A stretch of 64,000 bases of DNA from Tubulanus polymorphus (taxonomy: Eukaryota > Nemertea > Palaeonemertea > Tubulaniformes > Tubulanidae), in NCBI RefSeq assembly GCF_964204645.1, contig NC_134028.1:868001-932000 (forward strand), written 5' to 3'. The position numbers were made by a program, and so were the translations under genes. Position 1 is the stretch's first letter. The number at the start of each line of letters is the position of its first letter. The notes beneath the pieces are model-generated. The model ran no database searches. It had not been told where the DNA came from and was given only the letters and a program-made list of their open reading frames with translations. This document shows, one piece after another, positions 45,106 through 56,282 of the stretch.

Positions 45106-47731
45106 ATTCATTTTTTCTTTTCTGAGCCTTCTTATTTTGTGTAGATATGTCTTTCCTTCCTTGTTTAGAAATGTATTTTTGGAATATGGAACTGTCAGGA
45201 AGTTTGTAGAATTTTCGATGACTTTCGGAAGTGATCCCAGAATTACTGGCGCTCCATCAAGAGGCCAATAATAACAGAACAATGGCACTCATTCGTGCGC
45301 GCGTGCGCACTGAATTGTGATATTTCCAAGCGTTAAATTACCGGACACACCCTTCCCTCCCCTCGCTAACAGTTTCTAAACCTCGTTGAGAATCCTGGAG
45401 CCAGTGAGACTTCAATAATACAAAACATTTAGATGTCATTAGTATTCAACTAAAATTAAGTTTGACCTTTGAACTTCAAAATAATTTCAAAATATGATCT
45501 TGAATCATCAAATCCTTTACTCATTAGTGTCTCTTTGTGTTTGATTTTATCGATTTATCGCTCGTAAACAGAATTTTCTGTAAGATATGAGAATCAATTA
45601 GAACCAGTGCTCGATCATGTGTCTATCCTCGATTGTGGTCACAGATCTGTCGCTACAAATTTATTACCGTTTGCATCTTTTTACACAAAACACGCGTCAT
45701 GACTTAGAAAAACAACAATCAGTTATCATTGAATTTGATTTCTATACGAAATTCACGTAAAAGGCGATTGCTTCCAGCGTGGGTTGCCGGGTAGCCCTTC
45801 TCTTTTTACATAAGTCACGTTCTCTCTGTGGGTGACACTCTATACCGACCTGGGTGGTACTCGGCTACACTGTAGGTTACCGTCAACCGACGACTAATTC
45901 ATCCTTTTGTATTTTGTTCTCGGGTTCCAAATCCCGCTAATATCCACAACGACTTATTGAAAAACACATAAAAGACACAATTTCTAATGTCATCATCAAA
46001 GTCATTTGATGATTTCTTCACGACCCGAATTTCCGTTAGATGTTTCTCTCAAGGATTCAGAGAGTTAGCGCGTTCAGTCGTTGTGTGTTCCGACCCTTTA
46101 TACGGACGGATTCTCAATACGTAACGGGGTGAAATAGCGTTACCCAAACTGACAATAACTAAGTCAATATAGGATTAGTTATACGGTATATTGAATGCGC
46201 GTCTCTGTTTGGTTCGCGCATCTTCTTATGTGGTTTGATTTAGATTCGAGCCCACTCACTCACACGAAGATGAATTAAAGTCAATTTACACTTTATAATA
46301 ATTGTGTAATGTTTTATATCACTGAGTGTCACCAGCTCCGGGCTCCGAGGTAACGTCCCACTTCAACACACCGCATTGAAAAAAACCTTCTTTTCTTGAT
46401 TATCAAAACCCTAAAAATTCTAGATATAGAAAAAAAATCCCACACACTAAGAACGAAAAATCGGGTCTGAAATGGTTCCTTCTTTAGCTAGTAGTTTATC
46501 CAAAACATCGCGAAATATCCTAATAGTCATCTCCAAGAATACTGAATATCACACACATATGAAATATCACGTATATCAAACACGCGGGCTCAGAGTGTTT
46601 TATCAATGGTTAACTTAATTTATTGTATTTATTCTTTTTGAATTAACATAACTTTTAATTGCCACCAAATCGATATGTCTTGTAAACCTACGTAAGAAAC
46701 AATGAAGAGAATTGAATTTAACATCAACATTTAAAATCAATCTCATTTATTTTTTTAAAGTACGCCGAGATAGTGAGAACATGTGAAAATGGAGTCCTTC
46801 CCCAGACTTTACTCCAAGGATGAAGACTTAGTCAAGCCTCGCGTTTAACTGGACTATATACGTATTGGATATCAAAAACGTAGGAATCATTTCTAAAAGG
46901 AAGAATATGAAAGTGAGAAAAGGTCTGGTATTCCGTACACACGGAGGAACTTAGTAGTAACGCGCAATTAATATCCAGATAGGAGTCTAACTGTTCCGCT
47001 AAATTAGTGAATGTGAAGTTGTCGCTGTCACGCATGGGAACAACGTGTATTCTACTCTATACGTGAAACATACTTAAAATAAAATTGCTTTTTCCTGTTT
47101 TTGGAAGTTCTTTCATTCATTGTAAACAAACATCGTTTTTACCCGGCGCGTCTTTTCAATCTCAGCGGGGACGGGAAGAAAAGGGAGAGGGAGAAAGACG
47201 TCTCTCAAGTAGGATTACCATCGACACACTAACGAGGACTTCCAGCGGTCACCCGAGGAGTAGCCAATCAAATACGACCCGTCGTCGAATCGCTGAGAAA
47301 AATCTTACAACTTCACAATCGAATAAAGAAAGTTGATATAAATTAGTTCTCGATTATTGTACGGTGAAGTGGCTACTCTCCTGTCACTTAGGGATTAATC
47401 AAAACTTCTATCTGAATATAATAAGTTAAATTTGACTTGTGGTTGGCCTCCCGAGGAGCTGGTTATATATCTACAGAAAATATTTCATTCAAGAAAGTGT
47501 TGAAGTTTTTGGATGTGGTAGTTGAATACCGAGTGGTTTCGACAATAGTTCCCGGGCGTGTAGCCCGACAGTGGGGATCACTTATACGACAATTCAACGA
47601 TTGCGCATCCTTTGTCTTATCATGCCGTGAAAGTATACAGAAGGATTTCTCAAAATTCAACCGATTAGAAAGCGTTGGCGCCAGATGTGAAACGTTCGTC
47701 TAGACTGGTCGTCTCGAGCTCCGGTTCAACC

Positions 47732-47738
47732 ATAAAAA
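47732..47738 (+). promoter_or_regulatory. TATA-like box of noggin
   Basis: ATAAAAA sits in GC-richer DNA (cataaaaaggcgcgc). If it acts as a TATA box, transcription would start near 47760-47770. This gives a leader of about 170 bases with no ATG before 47930. The placement agrees with the first noggin exon ending at 47945. Confidence 0.5.
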
Positions 47739-47939
47739 GGCGCGCTCCATTTAAGACTGGAGATCGGACGGTATTCATTCGTCGAAGCGAGTGAGTGACG
47801 AAAGCGCTTTCTTCCCCTCCCCCTATCGTCGTAAAAACTATACATTATCAACTCTCGATAGATTAAGATAAAGATCTCCGACCGCAAAAGGTGATACGCG
47901 ACACACCAGACGATTGATACATAGATCATATGGACCGAT

Positions 47940-50807
47940 ATGATGGTGAGTTTTTATTAGATACAACTTTTAGATAGCAATCTCTCATCGGTGATGATAA
48001 TGTCATTGGTTTTTATTGGGACTAATATGAAAGTTATCACGAGATGTTTTGAGGTTTTTTGTATCGGTTTTCTTGAATATGAGAAGACATAAGAAGGAGA
48101 CATAAGATATTGAATGTAATTTGTGAATGAGTTCGCTGTATTTTTTTGCCCTATTTCGATTTCTTACGGAACAGAATACATTTTCGAGAATCATTTTAAA
48201 CTGTTTATTGATTTGAATACAGAAATGAATCGAAATCATTGAATTTCTGGTAGTTTTTTGGATCGAATTGTAACGATTACTACAGTGGAACTGAATCTGG
48301 TTGTGAATAGAATTAGAAAACGTTAATTTTCAAATATTTGATTCGAAAGTCCAATGCATTTTAGCTTCTTTATATTGTATATAACAGTCATTTCACGTGT
48401 AACGATGTATTTTAAAAACCAAAGGCCACCAGTTGCACGGACGTGACATAAATCCAAAAATGATCTTAAATCTTAAGACTGGTTTTAAATGTAAGCAATG
48501 ACAGTGACAGTGACCCCGGTACTGCGCGGTATAGCGTCATACAAACATTGTCTGTAATCAGCGCTGATGTTGTTATTAGTATAATATCTCAACTGACTTC
48601 GTTGTGTGTATTTTAAAAATCCCCTGTTGATGTTCATTGTTCCTTAACGGTTATTATATCTATATATTACTGTACTGATATAACACCAGTACAGTCTGTC
48701 TAATCAAAATGATAATCAGTCACTGGACCCGTTTCTGTTGTTTCTGTCAGTTAAATTTGACCAAACAATTTTTAAAAAATAGATAATTCCTAAAATGATC
48801 AGAAAATTGAAATTCTAATTTAGAAAAAAACTCTCATATAAAATCTACCGCACCTGGATTGAAATATCCAATTTCTAAACCGGTCCAAAACCCAGATCAC
48901 GATTTCATTCGAAAATTTAAAATTTGAGAAACGACTTTTGGACAGAGTCCTCATACATCAGACAATTGATATAGATAATCTGTCGGTGATATCAGTTTAT
49001 CTTTAGGGATGATATAAAAACATGGATTTTTTATGTGAGTGAGTACAGCGCTAGCTGTGTATTTCTTTCATGTTTACCGGGCATTCGATCTGAAATATCA
49101 AATATAAACATTCTAAGAATTGTTGCTCAATAAAATCGATCGTTCAACGAAAGTCGAAGTCGCCGATAAAGAATTTATTAATTGCATCTTGCCGTTTATA
49201 GATTATGAATTATCAATTTATTACCAGGAGGAGTTTGTGGCGAGTGAATGTCTTACCCGCTACGGGCATCAGCGTAAACCCATATACATATAGATTATTG
49301 ATAAATCGGCCGCGTTTGTGGAAAGGAGGGGAGGGGGAGTGAGGGAGAGAGGAGAGAGGAGAGAGAGAAGAGTGTGGGAAGATAGAGAGAGCGCGAAGAA
49401 AGAGTAGAGAAGCAGAGAAAGAAAGAGAGTTGAGAAAGAGTGCTGGAGAGAGAAAGAGAGAGAGCAGTGAGGCAAAGATAGTCGAGAAAGGGGCTGGAAA
49501 GAGAGAGATATTTACTAGTTGTGTCCAGTCGTTTATTGGTGTTTACATGATCAATCATCACTATTAAACGTGACAATTTTCTCTTCTATATCAACACAAA
49601 CAGTCACCGCGGCGTCGTGCTGGGGGGGGGAGGGGGTCTGTGGGGGTTGTCACTCGATCTGTAAATATTACAACTATTTTACAACTTATGACATAAACAT
49701 CAAACATTATTACTCAACTGTTCACTTGAAATCATCTTCACACTGATTTATTTCACTGAAACTGCTCACAATTCATCCTTTTATTGTTTGTTTATTTTGA
49801 ATGAATTTACGGAGAATTTCTCTAAGTGAGATAAGTTTCGTGGAGGGATGCGGGATTCAGGGGTGGTTGAGATTCAGGGATGCGGGATTCAGGGATGGTT
49901 GGGATTCAGGGATGCGGGATTCAGGGGCGGTTGGGATTCTTCAGCCTGTGTGCGACCATGGACTCTAGAAACGATTCGTTTTAGTTCCCTTGCACAGCGC
50001 GAAATGACCAAAGTAAAACAATTTCGTTCAGTAAAAAGAATCGTGTCATTTTCTATATTTTCTCTTTATTTTCAGACTCATCAAGGCATTTTAGCACTAA
50101 CATGTTTGTTAGTTAATGCGTTCTGTTCAGTCACTGACGCGGTTCCTGTTGTAGAAGGAGTTCGATTAGATCGACATTTAGCTACGATGAAACTCGCGAG
50201 AAAACCTGGTTACCGGATGCGACCTTCACCTTCAGATATTCTGCCCCCTCTGGAACTGATCGAGTACCCGGATAAACGATACGACCCGAGTATGAACGAC
50301 CGTAATCCCAGGCGACTACGTAAAATCATCGGTGGACACTATAACGCGGCATTCATGTCCGTGGACCGTCCCGCGGTTCTGAAATCCAATAGTTCGTCGG
50401 TTTACGGGAAAATAACCAAACTGATCAAATATGGCGACGTTTACGTTCCGAAAGAGATAAAGAAATTCGGTCGGATGCCGCTCCCTGGCGGGCATACTCT
50501 GAGACTGCGCACTAGTAGACGAGTTCGTAAAAAGCTAACCCGGTATTTACTAGCCTATACTTACTGCCCGGTGAAATATGAATGGAAAGATTTAGGAATT
50601 CGATTCTGGCCTCGGTGGATACGGACTGGTAGTTGTTATAACGGTCGGTCCTGCTCGATACCGGCCGGTATGAGTTGTAAAGTGAAAGATTCGACCAAAT
50701 TGACGATTCTGCGTTGGTTATGTCGCAAGTGGGAGAACACAACGTGGTCGTGTATATGGATTCAGATTCAGTACCCGATAGTTACATCGTGTTCTTGCGC
50801 CTGCTGA
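47940..50807 (+). CDS. NOG: Noggin, secreted BMP antagonist
   Basis: Noggin binds BMP ligands outside the cell and blocks their receptors, shaping dorsoventral and neural patterning. The main coding exon, 50076-50807, has no in-frame ATG before 50187, well inside the protein. The start is therefore inferred in an upstream exon ending ATGATG|gtgagt at 47945, phase 0. This gives 245 aa (human 232). Residues 3-24 are hydrophobic and read as a signal peptide. RPSPSDILPPLELIEYPD matches the BMP-contacting N-terminal clip. GGHYNAAFM matches vertebrate GGHYDPGFM. The cystine-knot half runs from Cys166 (CPVKYEWKDLGIRFWPRW) to SCSCAC at the end, with nine cysteines as in vertebrate noggin. Two N-glycosylation sequons are visible, NSS and NTT. 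The 2.1-kb intron contrasts with the single-exon vertebrate gene. The first-exon assignment is less certain than the rest. Confidence 0.93.
48427..48522. mobile_element. MITE-like element, copy 4
   Basis: It starts ccagttgcacggacgtgac, then aatcttaagactggtttta, and ends in a degraded right arm (agcaatgacagtgac). Located in the noggin intron. Confidence 0.55.
49319..49512. repeat. Purine-rich (GA)n stretch in noggin intron
   Basis: About 190 bases made almost only of G and A on the + strand, mainly gagagag and gaaagag. The pyrimidine strand gives spurious Ser/Leu-rich frames. Such mirror-like purine tracts can form triplex DNA. Confidence 0.8.
49846..49942. repeat. Short GGATTCAGGG tandem repeat
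   Basis: Three copies of gatgcgggattcaggg followed by a ggttg(a/g)gattcaggg spacer, each about 33 bases. It lies about 130 bases before the acceptor of noggin exon 2. An open frame joins it to noggin, but it is intronic in the preferred model. Confidence 0.75.
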
Positions 50808-51041
50808 TTCACGCGCACAGAAGCGACTGTATAACAAAATTCTGAAAAAAAAAACAAAAAACCTTATTTCCATCTATAGAAATATAGAAAGTGGATATTT
50901 GATATTTCTGGTGGTTCGTTATTCTACCTATTTTACGAATCTTCTATCTCTATTCTGTATTATCGATATTGAAGTATATTCAAACACGGGCGTTATTCAT
51001 ATATTCAAACATCGAGTCGTTGTATATTTTCTGCAATCGCG

Positions 51042-51047
51042 AATAAA
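51042..51047 (+). terminator. Possible polyadenylation signal of noggin
   Basis: AATAAA lies 235 bases after the noggin stop. Further AATAAA hexamers at about 52062-52090 would give a longer 3' untranslated region. Confidence 0.45.
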
Positions 51048-51821
51048 AGAAAGAGAAAGAGTTCTGATTTTAACAGCTATCACGAGTAAACGTGAATCGT
51101 GCCCGGTTTCGCACGTTTTCTGTTTTTATCTTTGGGAATTCGATGACACAAGGCAATTAAACAAGTGAGTGAGTTTTATGCGGGGGGACGCCGCCGAACA
51201 CTTCACGACATCGCGCCGTATATTTATTGTAGAAATAACTGCGATATATTAAAGTTGTGTGATTAGACACTGCGGAGCCGTTTAACCAGTTCGTATCCAT
51301 ACTCGAGTTTGATTTATGCTCGAACATGACGACTGACAGTGTAACAGTAGGGTGTTATATTCATCTAGTAATCATTAAACAGTCGACTGAGATTGAGATT
51401 GTCGCGCTTAATCCTCACATTCTCCAGAAATGCACGTCTGCGCGCCGGCGAGAATAGAAAATTCGGACGTCGAAATTTTGAGAAATTTACGCCGAAAGTT
51501 TTGCGCATAAATTCGTCGAACTCGTGACGTCACTTCCGGTTCGATCGAACTCATTGATTGCGGTCACGATTTTGGAAATGAGTGAATCGCGTTAACCGTC
51601 GGATTCCGATGACAGATGATTTGACATTTGGCGAAATAAATCTCAGAATTTCGTCAGTAATTAGAAAACTTTATAAACTCTATTTACATTTTCTGATAGA
51701 TAGAAAACTCTACGATTTTGACAACCGATATTTCCCGAAATCATGTAAATATAAACGAACTCTGGAGTGGGCCGGCTGTGCAGTCATGATTTTGATCGAT
51801 GCCCTTCTTGTTCTAACAATT

Positions 51822-51888
51822 TAAGACCAGTTTTATTATGATTAAGGGCCACGTTTGACCTCAAATTGACGACTGTGCAACTCGTCCG
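51822..51888. mobile_element. MITE-like fragment, copy 5
   Basis: The right-end sequence gacgactgtgcaactcg is preceded by aagaccagttttatta. Only about half of the element is recognisable. Confidence 0.4.
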
Positions 51889-52295
51889 ACTCCGGGATAC
51901 CCAACTTCGTGTCTGGAAATATCGGAGCCAATAAATTATTGTGAAAAATTTTATTAATTAAATTCTACCTCTTAAAGTTTAAAATGCATTTCGATTTATC
52001 GTGATTATCATCGATATTATCATTAGTGATAATAAAATTTGTAAATAATTGTAAATATTGTAAATAAATGTATTTATTTCGATGAATAAATTCTATGTAA
52101 CTCAACTATAAACAGTAAAACACATGACAATCACGTGGTCATTTTCTAACTGCCCGCGTGACGCCGGAATATTTCTGTATTCAAAAAGGTTTTTCCAACA
52201 AAAATACTTCTGGGCAAAACTAGAACAAAAGAAAAATTGACCTAGTAGGTATATAGCATTAGCCCTTGCCTGTTAAGCCCATAACCCTAACCCTA

Positions 52296-52363
52296 GCGGG
52301 ACTTGAACCTGAGACCTCTAGCGTGTGAGCGGAGCACGCTAACCACTAGACCATTGAACTGGT
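52296..52363 (-). repeat. tRNA-derived element (SINE head or tRNA pseudogene)
   Basis: On the minus strand the A box TGGTCTAGTGGTTA (plus 52340-52353) and the B box GGTTCAAGTCC (plus 52299-52309) are correctly ordered and spaced for a tRNA. A 7-bp stem TAGCGTG/CACGCTA lies where the anticodon arm should be, but its 9-base loop is too large. The acceptor ends do not pair, so a working tRNA is unlikely. The + strand neighbour is aaccctaaccctagcggg, telomere-like. Confidence 0.55.
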
Positions 52364-53008
52364 GGTGACTGGAAAAGCAGTCAGGTTAGCTGGCTCGTGA
52401 CCAGTCAGGTGTGGTGACTACTTGTCAAATGTTCTCTATTTCCACCAACAATCTTTTGTATCAATTTTCTTCACTTGAAAAGGTTTTTCTCCGTCAAAAG
52501 TTGCATTTGATATCATAGCGTTTGAATCAACTGCAGCGAGAGAGCGTGGGACTCAATTTAAGATTGAACCCGCAGTCTAATAATGATCATTAAAACCCAA
52601 TCATTTCACGTCCCATAATTAGCAGAGTTAAACGCGTTATTTGACTTATAAATAGAATGCAGTATCTAACCGAGCGCTTGAGAACCCGAGCGCTGGTCCT
52701 GCCGCGCAAATTAGATACAGGCTCCACCGTGATGTCATCCTACTTGCATCCTACTGCGCCCGCTGGTAACCACCACCAGTCTCCATTATTCACTGTTCAA
52801 ACAACCGAATGATTCAATAATCATTTAATCACATATCACATTATTGTTCCGCAATAGGTAAACAAAGTCACCAGCAGTGAACGTTATAACGTTTAAACAT
52901 CTGTTATATTTAACTAAATGAACTTCGCTTTCATTAAGGAGATAAAAGTACGAACATGTAGAGATAGTATAGAAACATGCGTGTTCTTGATGCGTGTGCC
53001 ATGAAAGT

Positions 53009-53119
53009 AGGGCCAAGTTGCAAGGTCCAATAGTGGTCTTCAATCTTGAGACTGGTTTTACATTATTAGATCGAACTACGGTCGTCTTAAATCCAAGCAA
53101 TGGCTGAGCAACTGGTCCC
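53009..53119. mobile_element. MITE-like element, copy 6
   Basis: The left end gggccaagttgcaaggtcc and the right end gctgagcaactggtccca are inverted repeats. Inside are tcttgagactggtttta and gtcgtcttaaatcc. Confidence 0.65.
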
Positions 53120-53554
53120 AGGACTTCGGACCTATATGTCTTGACTGGGCCCAGGTTCCGCCTACCAGAAATAGGTTTTATCAATTCAACGATGAGCTTG
53201 AGTCAATACTAAACTCAGATCTGCCGCACTGCATGGAGAGAGAGAGGAGCCTTTTATAATAGGGAATCTCATGTGGAAAACAAGTTCTAGTGGAGATGAT
53301 ATGTTCTGTCGGAACTGTTATAGCTGGGGGGGGGGTTGAGAGGGTGCGACTCAGTAACTGACAGGATAAGGGATTGAACGCGTTGGACACGGACATACGT
53401 GCGTCATATCGTAAGCGAACCACTTGTACTCGATGGTAAATCGTTTGATTTGTCCTCAACAATAGATGGCGTCCTAGTTAACAGTGTCTTACAACTGTTT
53501 CTGTAAAAAAACTAAACTCAAAATCCGTCTCTATTTTTACTTAAACAATAAATA

Positions 53555-53560
53555 TTTATT
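53555..53560 (-). terminator. Possible polyadenylation signal of G-gamma gene
   Basis: TTTATT on the + strand is AATAAA on the minus strand, next to a second overlapping AATAAA-like string. It would give the G-gamma transcript a 3' untranslated region of about 1.05 kb. Confidence 0.35.
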
Positions 53561-53869
53561 TTCCATTTACATACAATAATAGAGTGTATACACGACTAGA
53601 TGAAACTCCAAAGAAAATATTTCAAATCATTTTTTAAATCATAACGCATTGTTCTGATGATGGTTCGTAATCTGCCAAATATTTCAAGCCAAAAATCTAG
53701 CGGAATAATTTTCAAATCGACAAATTTCAAGGGAAAATCATTGATTCCATTATATATTTGAAGCGGAAAATCTGCACATACAACAATGGGTAAAACAAGT
53801 AGAACAGCGTCATAATGCTGATTTTATCTCTTTTCTATCTCTAAGGACTCAAACTTCGACCCGTAACTG

Positions 53870-53905
53870 ATCAAGTGATGTGGGTTCGAATCCCTAAACT
53901 GTGAC
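53870..53905 (+). repeat. tRNA-like B-box fragment
   Basis: GGTTCGAATCC at 53883-53893 with a flanking 'gtgatgt' and 'ctaaact'. No full cloverleaf. Probably a SINE remnant. Confidence 0.3.
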
Positions 53906-54613
53906 AACGCTTTTTCTAGATTAATCTGATAAATTTAACATAAACACCTACAACATCAATATCGATAACACGTGTTTAAACGAATGAACTCTTTCAATGA
54001 TTATTAAAACATGCATTTTATACTTCATATCTTACACACTATGTATATTCATAATATATATATATATGTATTAATATTTATAGTACATTATTCATTATTA
54101 CCTCATTATTATTATTATTATTATTATTATTGTTATTATTGATATCAATGGTTTTTATTATTTGTAAAAAAGTTACCAAATCTTTCTAATCTATGCACGT
54201 ATGTACCGATATAAAAATCCATGAATCGCCACTATGACTAATGTTATATTATATCTAGAATTGGTATTCATCTGTATCGAGGTTTTTCAATTAGAATTAA
54301 CTTATGTTTCCATATAACATTTCATATTATGTCTAAACTTTGTTGTTGGAGTTGTGTAGTACATAATGAAGCAACGATAGATTTTGCCAGATTGTCACTA
54401 ACAAATCAAAATCAAAGAATTGTTAGTTACAAGCGATGTTTACTCTCGAAAGTCTCTCTTTTTGATGTAATCTCCTTTTGGGTTGCTGCTTCCTGGATTG
54501 TGGTTCGTAGCTTGATGGTTTGTTGAAGATGTGATTTGTAGCTAGATGCATAGTTGGTGTTCTAAAATCAGTAGTTCATTCTCAATCCTAGATTTATGGC
54601 GTATTGAATATTG

Positions 54614-54722
54614 TTAGACTATGGTGCATTTACTTCTTTCAGCCCAAGGGTTATCCTTTTTGTCTTTTGGCGGAGTCACCAGACCGTCCTTGGCCAGGTT
54701 TCCTTGTACGAATTGGATCATG
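54614..54722 (-). CDS. GNG13: G-protein gamma subunit (GNG13-like), last coding exon
   Basis: Gamma subunits pair with G-beta and anchor the dimer to membranes through a lipid on a C-terminal cysteine. This exon starts after attttcag (acceptor at plus 54723-54724) in phase 2, one base before ATG. It encodes 35 residues and a TAA at 54616-54614. MIQFVQGNLAKDGLVTPP aligns with the conserved L-x-DPLL-TP region of gamma subunits. The end, NPWAERSKCTIV, is close to GNG13 (NPW-EKGKCTIL) and carries the CaaX box CTIV. The exon is too short and has no usual start, so the coiled-coil N-terminal exon(s) must lie upstream on the minus strand. None was identified in 54.73-64 kb, and they may be beyond the window. 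Confidence 0.85.
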
Positions 54723-55435
54723 CTGAAAATAGAACAAAATATCATTTTTATAGATTATTGCTATTGACATCGATAAAGCGTGGAAAGCGTTTTTTGTTTT
54801 CACGTCGTTTTTTTCCCCGATGACAAAAATTACGCAATATTAATTTCTATTCACAGCCGATGAAATATTGGCACCGACATCAAACAATCAGCAACCCCAG
54901 CGCGGTTTTAGAATAAATTCATTAAGACATCTTCTTCGGGCAATGCTCCAAATATTTATGTAAACTTTAAGGACCTCCACAAGAACGAACAAGAACAAGT
55001 AACGTAACCGATAGACAATATCTCAAACTCGCTCGCTCTGATGAAATGGGATGAGGTGAAACGCGAGAAACGAAGAGTTTCTTTTTATTGGTTATGACAA
55101 TATTACACATGATGGACGTCGAAGCAAACAAATTATGCCTTTGTAGATTTTCGAAGGATTATTATGAATTCTAGTACTGGAACATCGCAATCAAAATTCT
55201 AATATAGTTTATTCCTGTCATCTACAAACAGTGATGGGTTTATTGAGAACACGACGTAAAGACGTAATTTAACAAGTCGACCGTGGATCAAGTTGCAATG
55301 ATGAATATGAACTCTGAAGCCGCCACACGACAAACTCGTTTATCGCTGATAAATATGTTACAATCTGTAATACGGTCGTCAACAACTCGTTATGGTTACG
55401 CGTAACTAGTTACATGTACAGTATCCCGTACACAA

Positions 55436-56282
55436 CCGTCTCCACACTCCCTTCCACTCTCTCCCCCATCACTCCTTTCCCCTCTCTCCCCCATCACTCC
55501 TTTCCCCTCTCTCCCCCATCTCTCTCACTCCGTTCCCCTCTCTCCCCATCTCTCTCACTACCTCCCCCTCTCTCCCCATCTCTCTCACTCCCTCCCCCTC
55601 TCTCCTCATCACTCCCTTCCCCTCTCTCCCCCATCTCTCCTTTCCCCTCTCTCCCCCATCTCTCTCACTCCGTTCCCCTCTCTCCCCATCTCTCTCACTA
55701 CCTCCCCCTCTCTCCTCATCTCTCTCACTCCGTTCCCCTCTCTCCCCATCTCTCTCACTACCTCCCCCTCTCTCCTCATCTCTCTCACTCCCTTCCCCTC
55801 TCTCCCCCATCACTCCTTTCCCCTCTCTCCCCATCTCTCCTTTCCACTCTCTCCCCATCTCTCTCACTCCGTTCCCCTCTCTCCCCATCTCTCTCACTAC
55901 CTCCCCCTCTCTCCTCATCTCTCTCACTCCCTTCCCCTCTCTCCCCCATCACTCCTTTCCCCTCTCTCCCCATCTCTCCTTTCCCCTCTCTCCCCCATCT
56001 CTCTCACTCCGTTCCCCTCTCTCCTCATCTCTCTCACTCCGTTCCCCTCTCTCCCCATCTCTCTCACTACCTCCCCCTCTCTCCTCATCTCTCTCACTCC
56101 GTTCCCCTCTCTCCCCATCTCTCTCACTACCTCCCCCTCTCTCCTCATCAGTCCCTTACACTCTCTCCCCATCTCTCCCACTCCCTTCCCCTCTCTCCCC
56201 CATCTCTCCTTTCCCCTCTCTCCCCCATCTCTCCTTTCCACTCTCTCCCCCATCACTCCCTCCCTATTTCTCTCTCCATCTC
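55436..56282. repeat. 30-bp pyrimidine-rich minisatellite
   Basis: The + strand is almost only C and T. It is built on cccctctctccccatctctc followed by tcactccgtt, with a 30-base period (clear at 55687, 55717, 55747 and 55777) plus shorter variants. Because 30 is a multiple of 3, frames stay open on both strands, including one of 323 codons; these are artefacts. Confidence 0.93.

Larger units (their letters stand above)
44335..47731. other. Intergenic between coiled-coil gene and noggin
   Basis: No coding exon was recognised. A GC-richer stretch at 44410-44620 has gtcgtactgcagtaccgtcgtac-like imperfect palindromes. The long hairpin (44905-45004) and a tRNA-like fragment (45061-45105) are listed separately. 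Small frames at 46832-47035, 47085-47336 and 47437-47703 show no family features. The last kilobase probably carries noggin regulatory DNA, but nothing specific can be named. Confidence 0.5.
50808..53540. other. Noggin 3' region and intergenic DNA
   Basis: Poly(A)-rich 'gaaaaaaaaaac' lies near 50842-50856, and an AATAAA is at 51042-51047. 51400-51600 is CpG-richer. AT-rich 51900-52110 holds several AATAAA hexamers. The frame 51582-51824 shows no family features. The rest holds a tRNA-like element and two MITE-like copies, listed separately. Confidence 0.5.

Noticed and set aside
49848-50075. 76-codon N-terminal extension of the noggin frame
   Set aside because: It translates a GGATTCAGGG tandem repeat and a pyrimidine-rich acceptor tract ending in ttttcag at 50075. 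A signal peptide starting just after the acceptor fits noggin far better.
52296-52363. Functional tRNA gene
   Set aside because: A and B boxes are present, but the acceptor stem does not pair and the anticodon loop would be nine bases.
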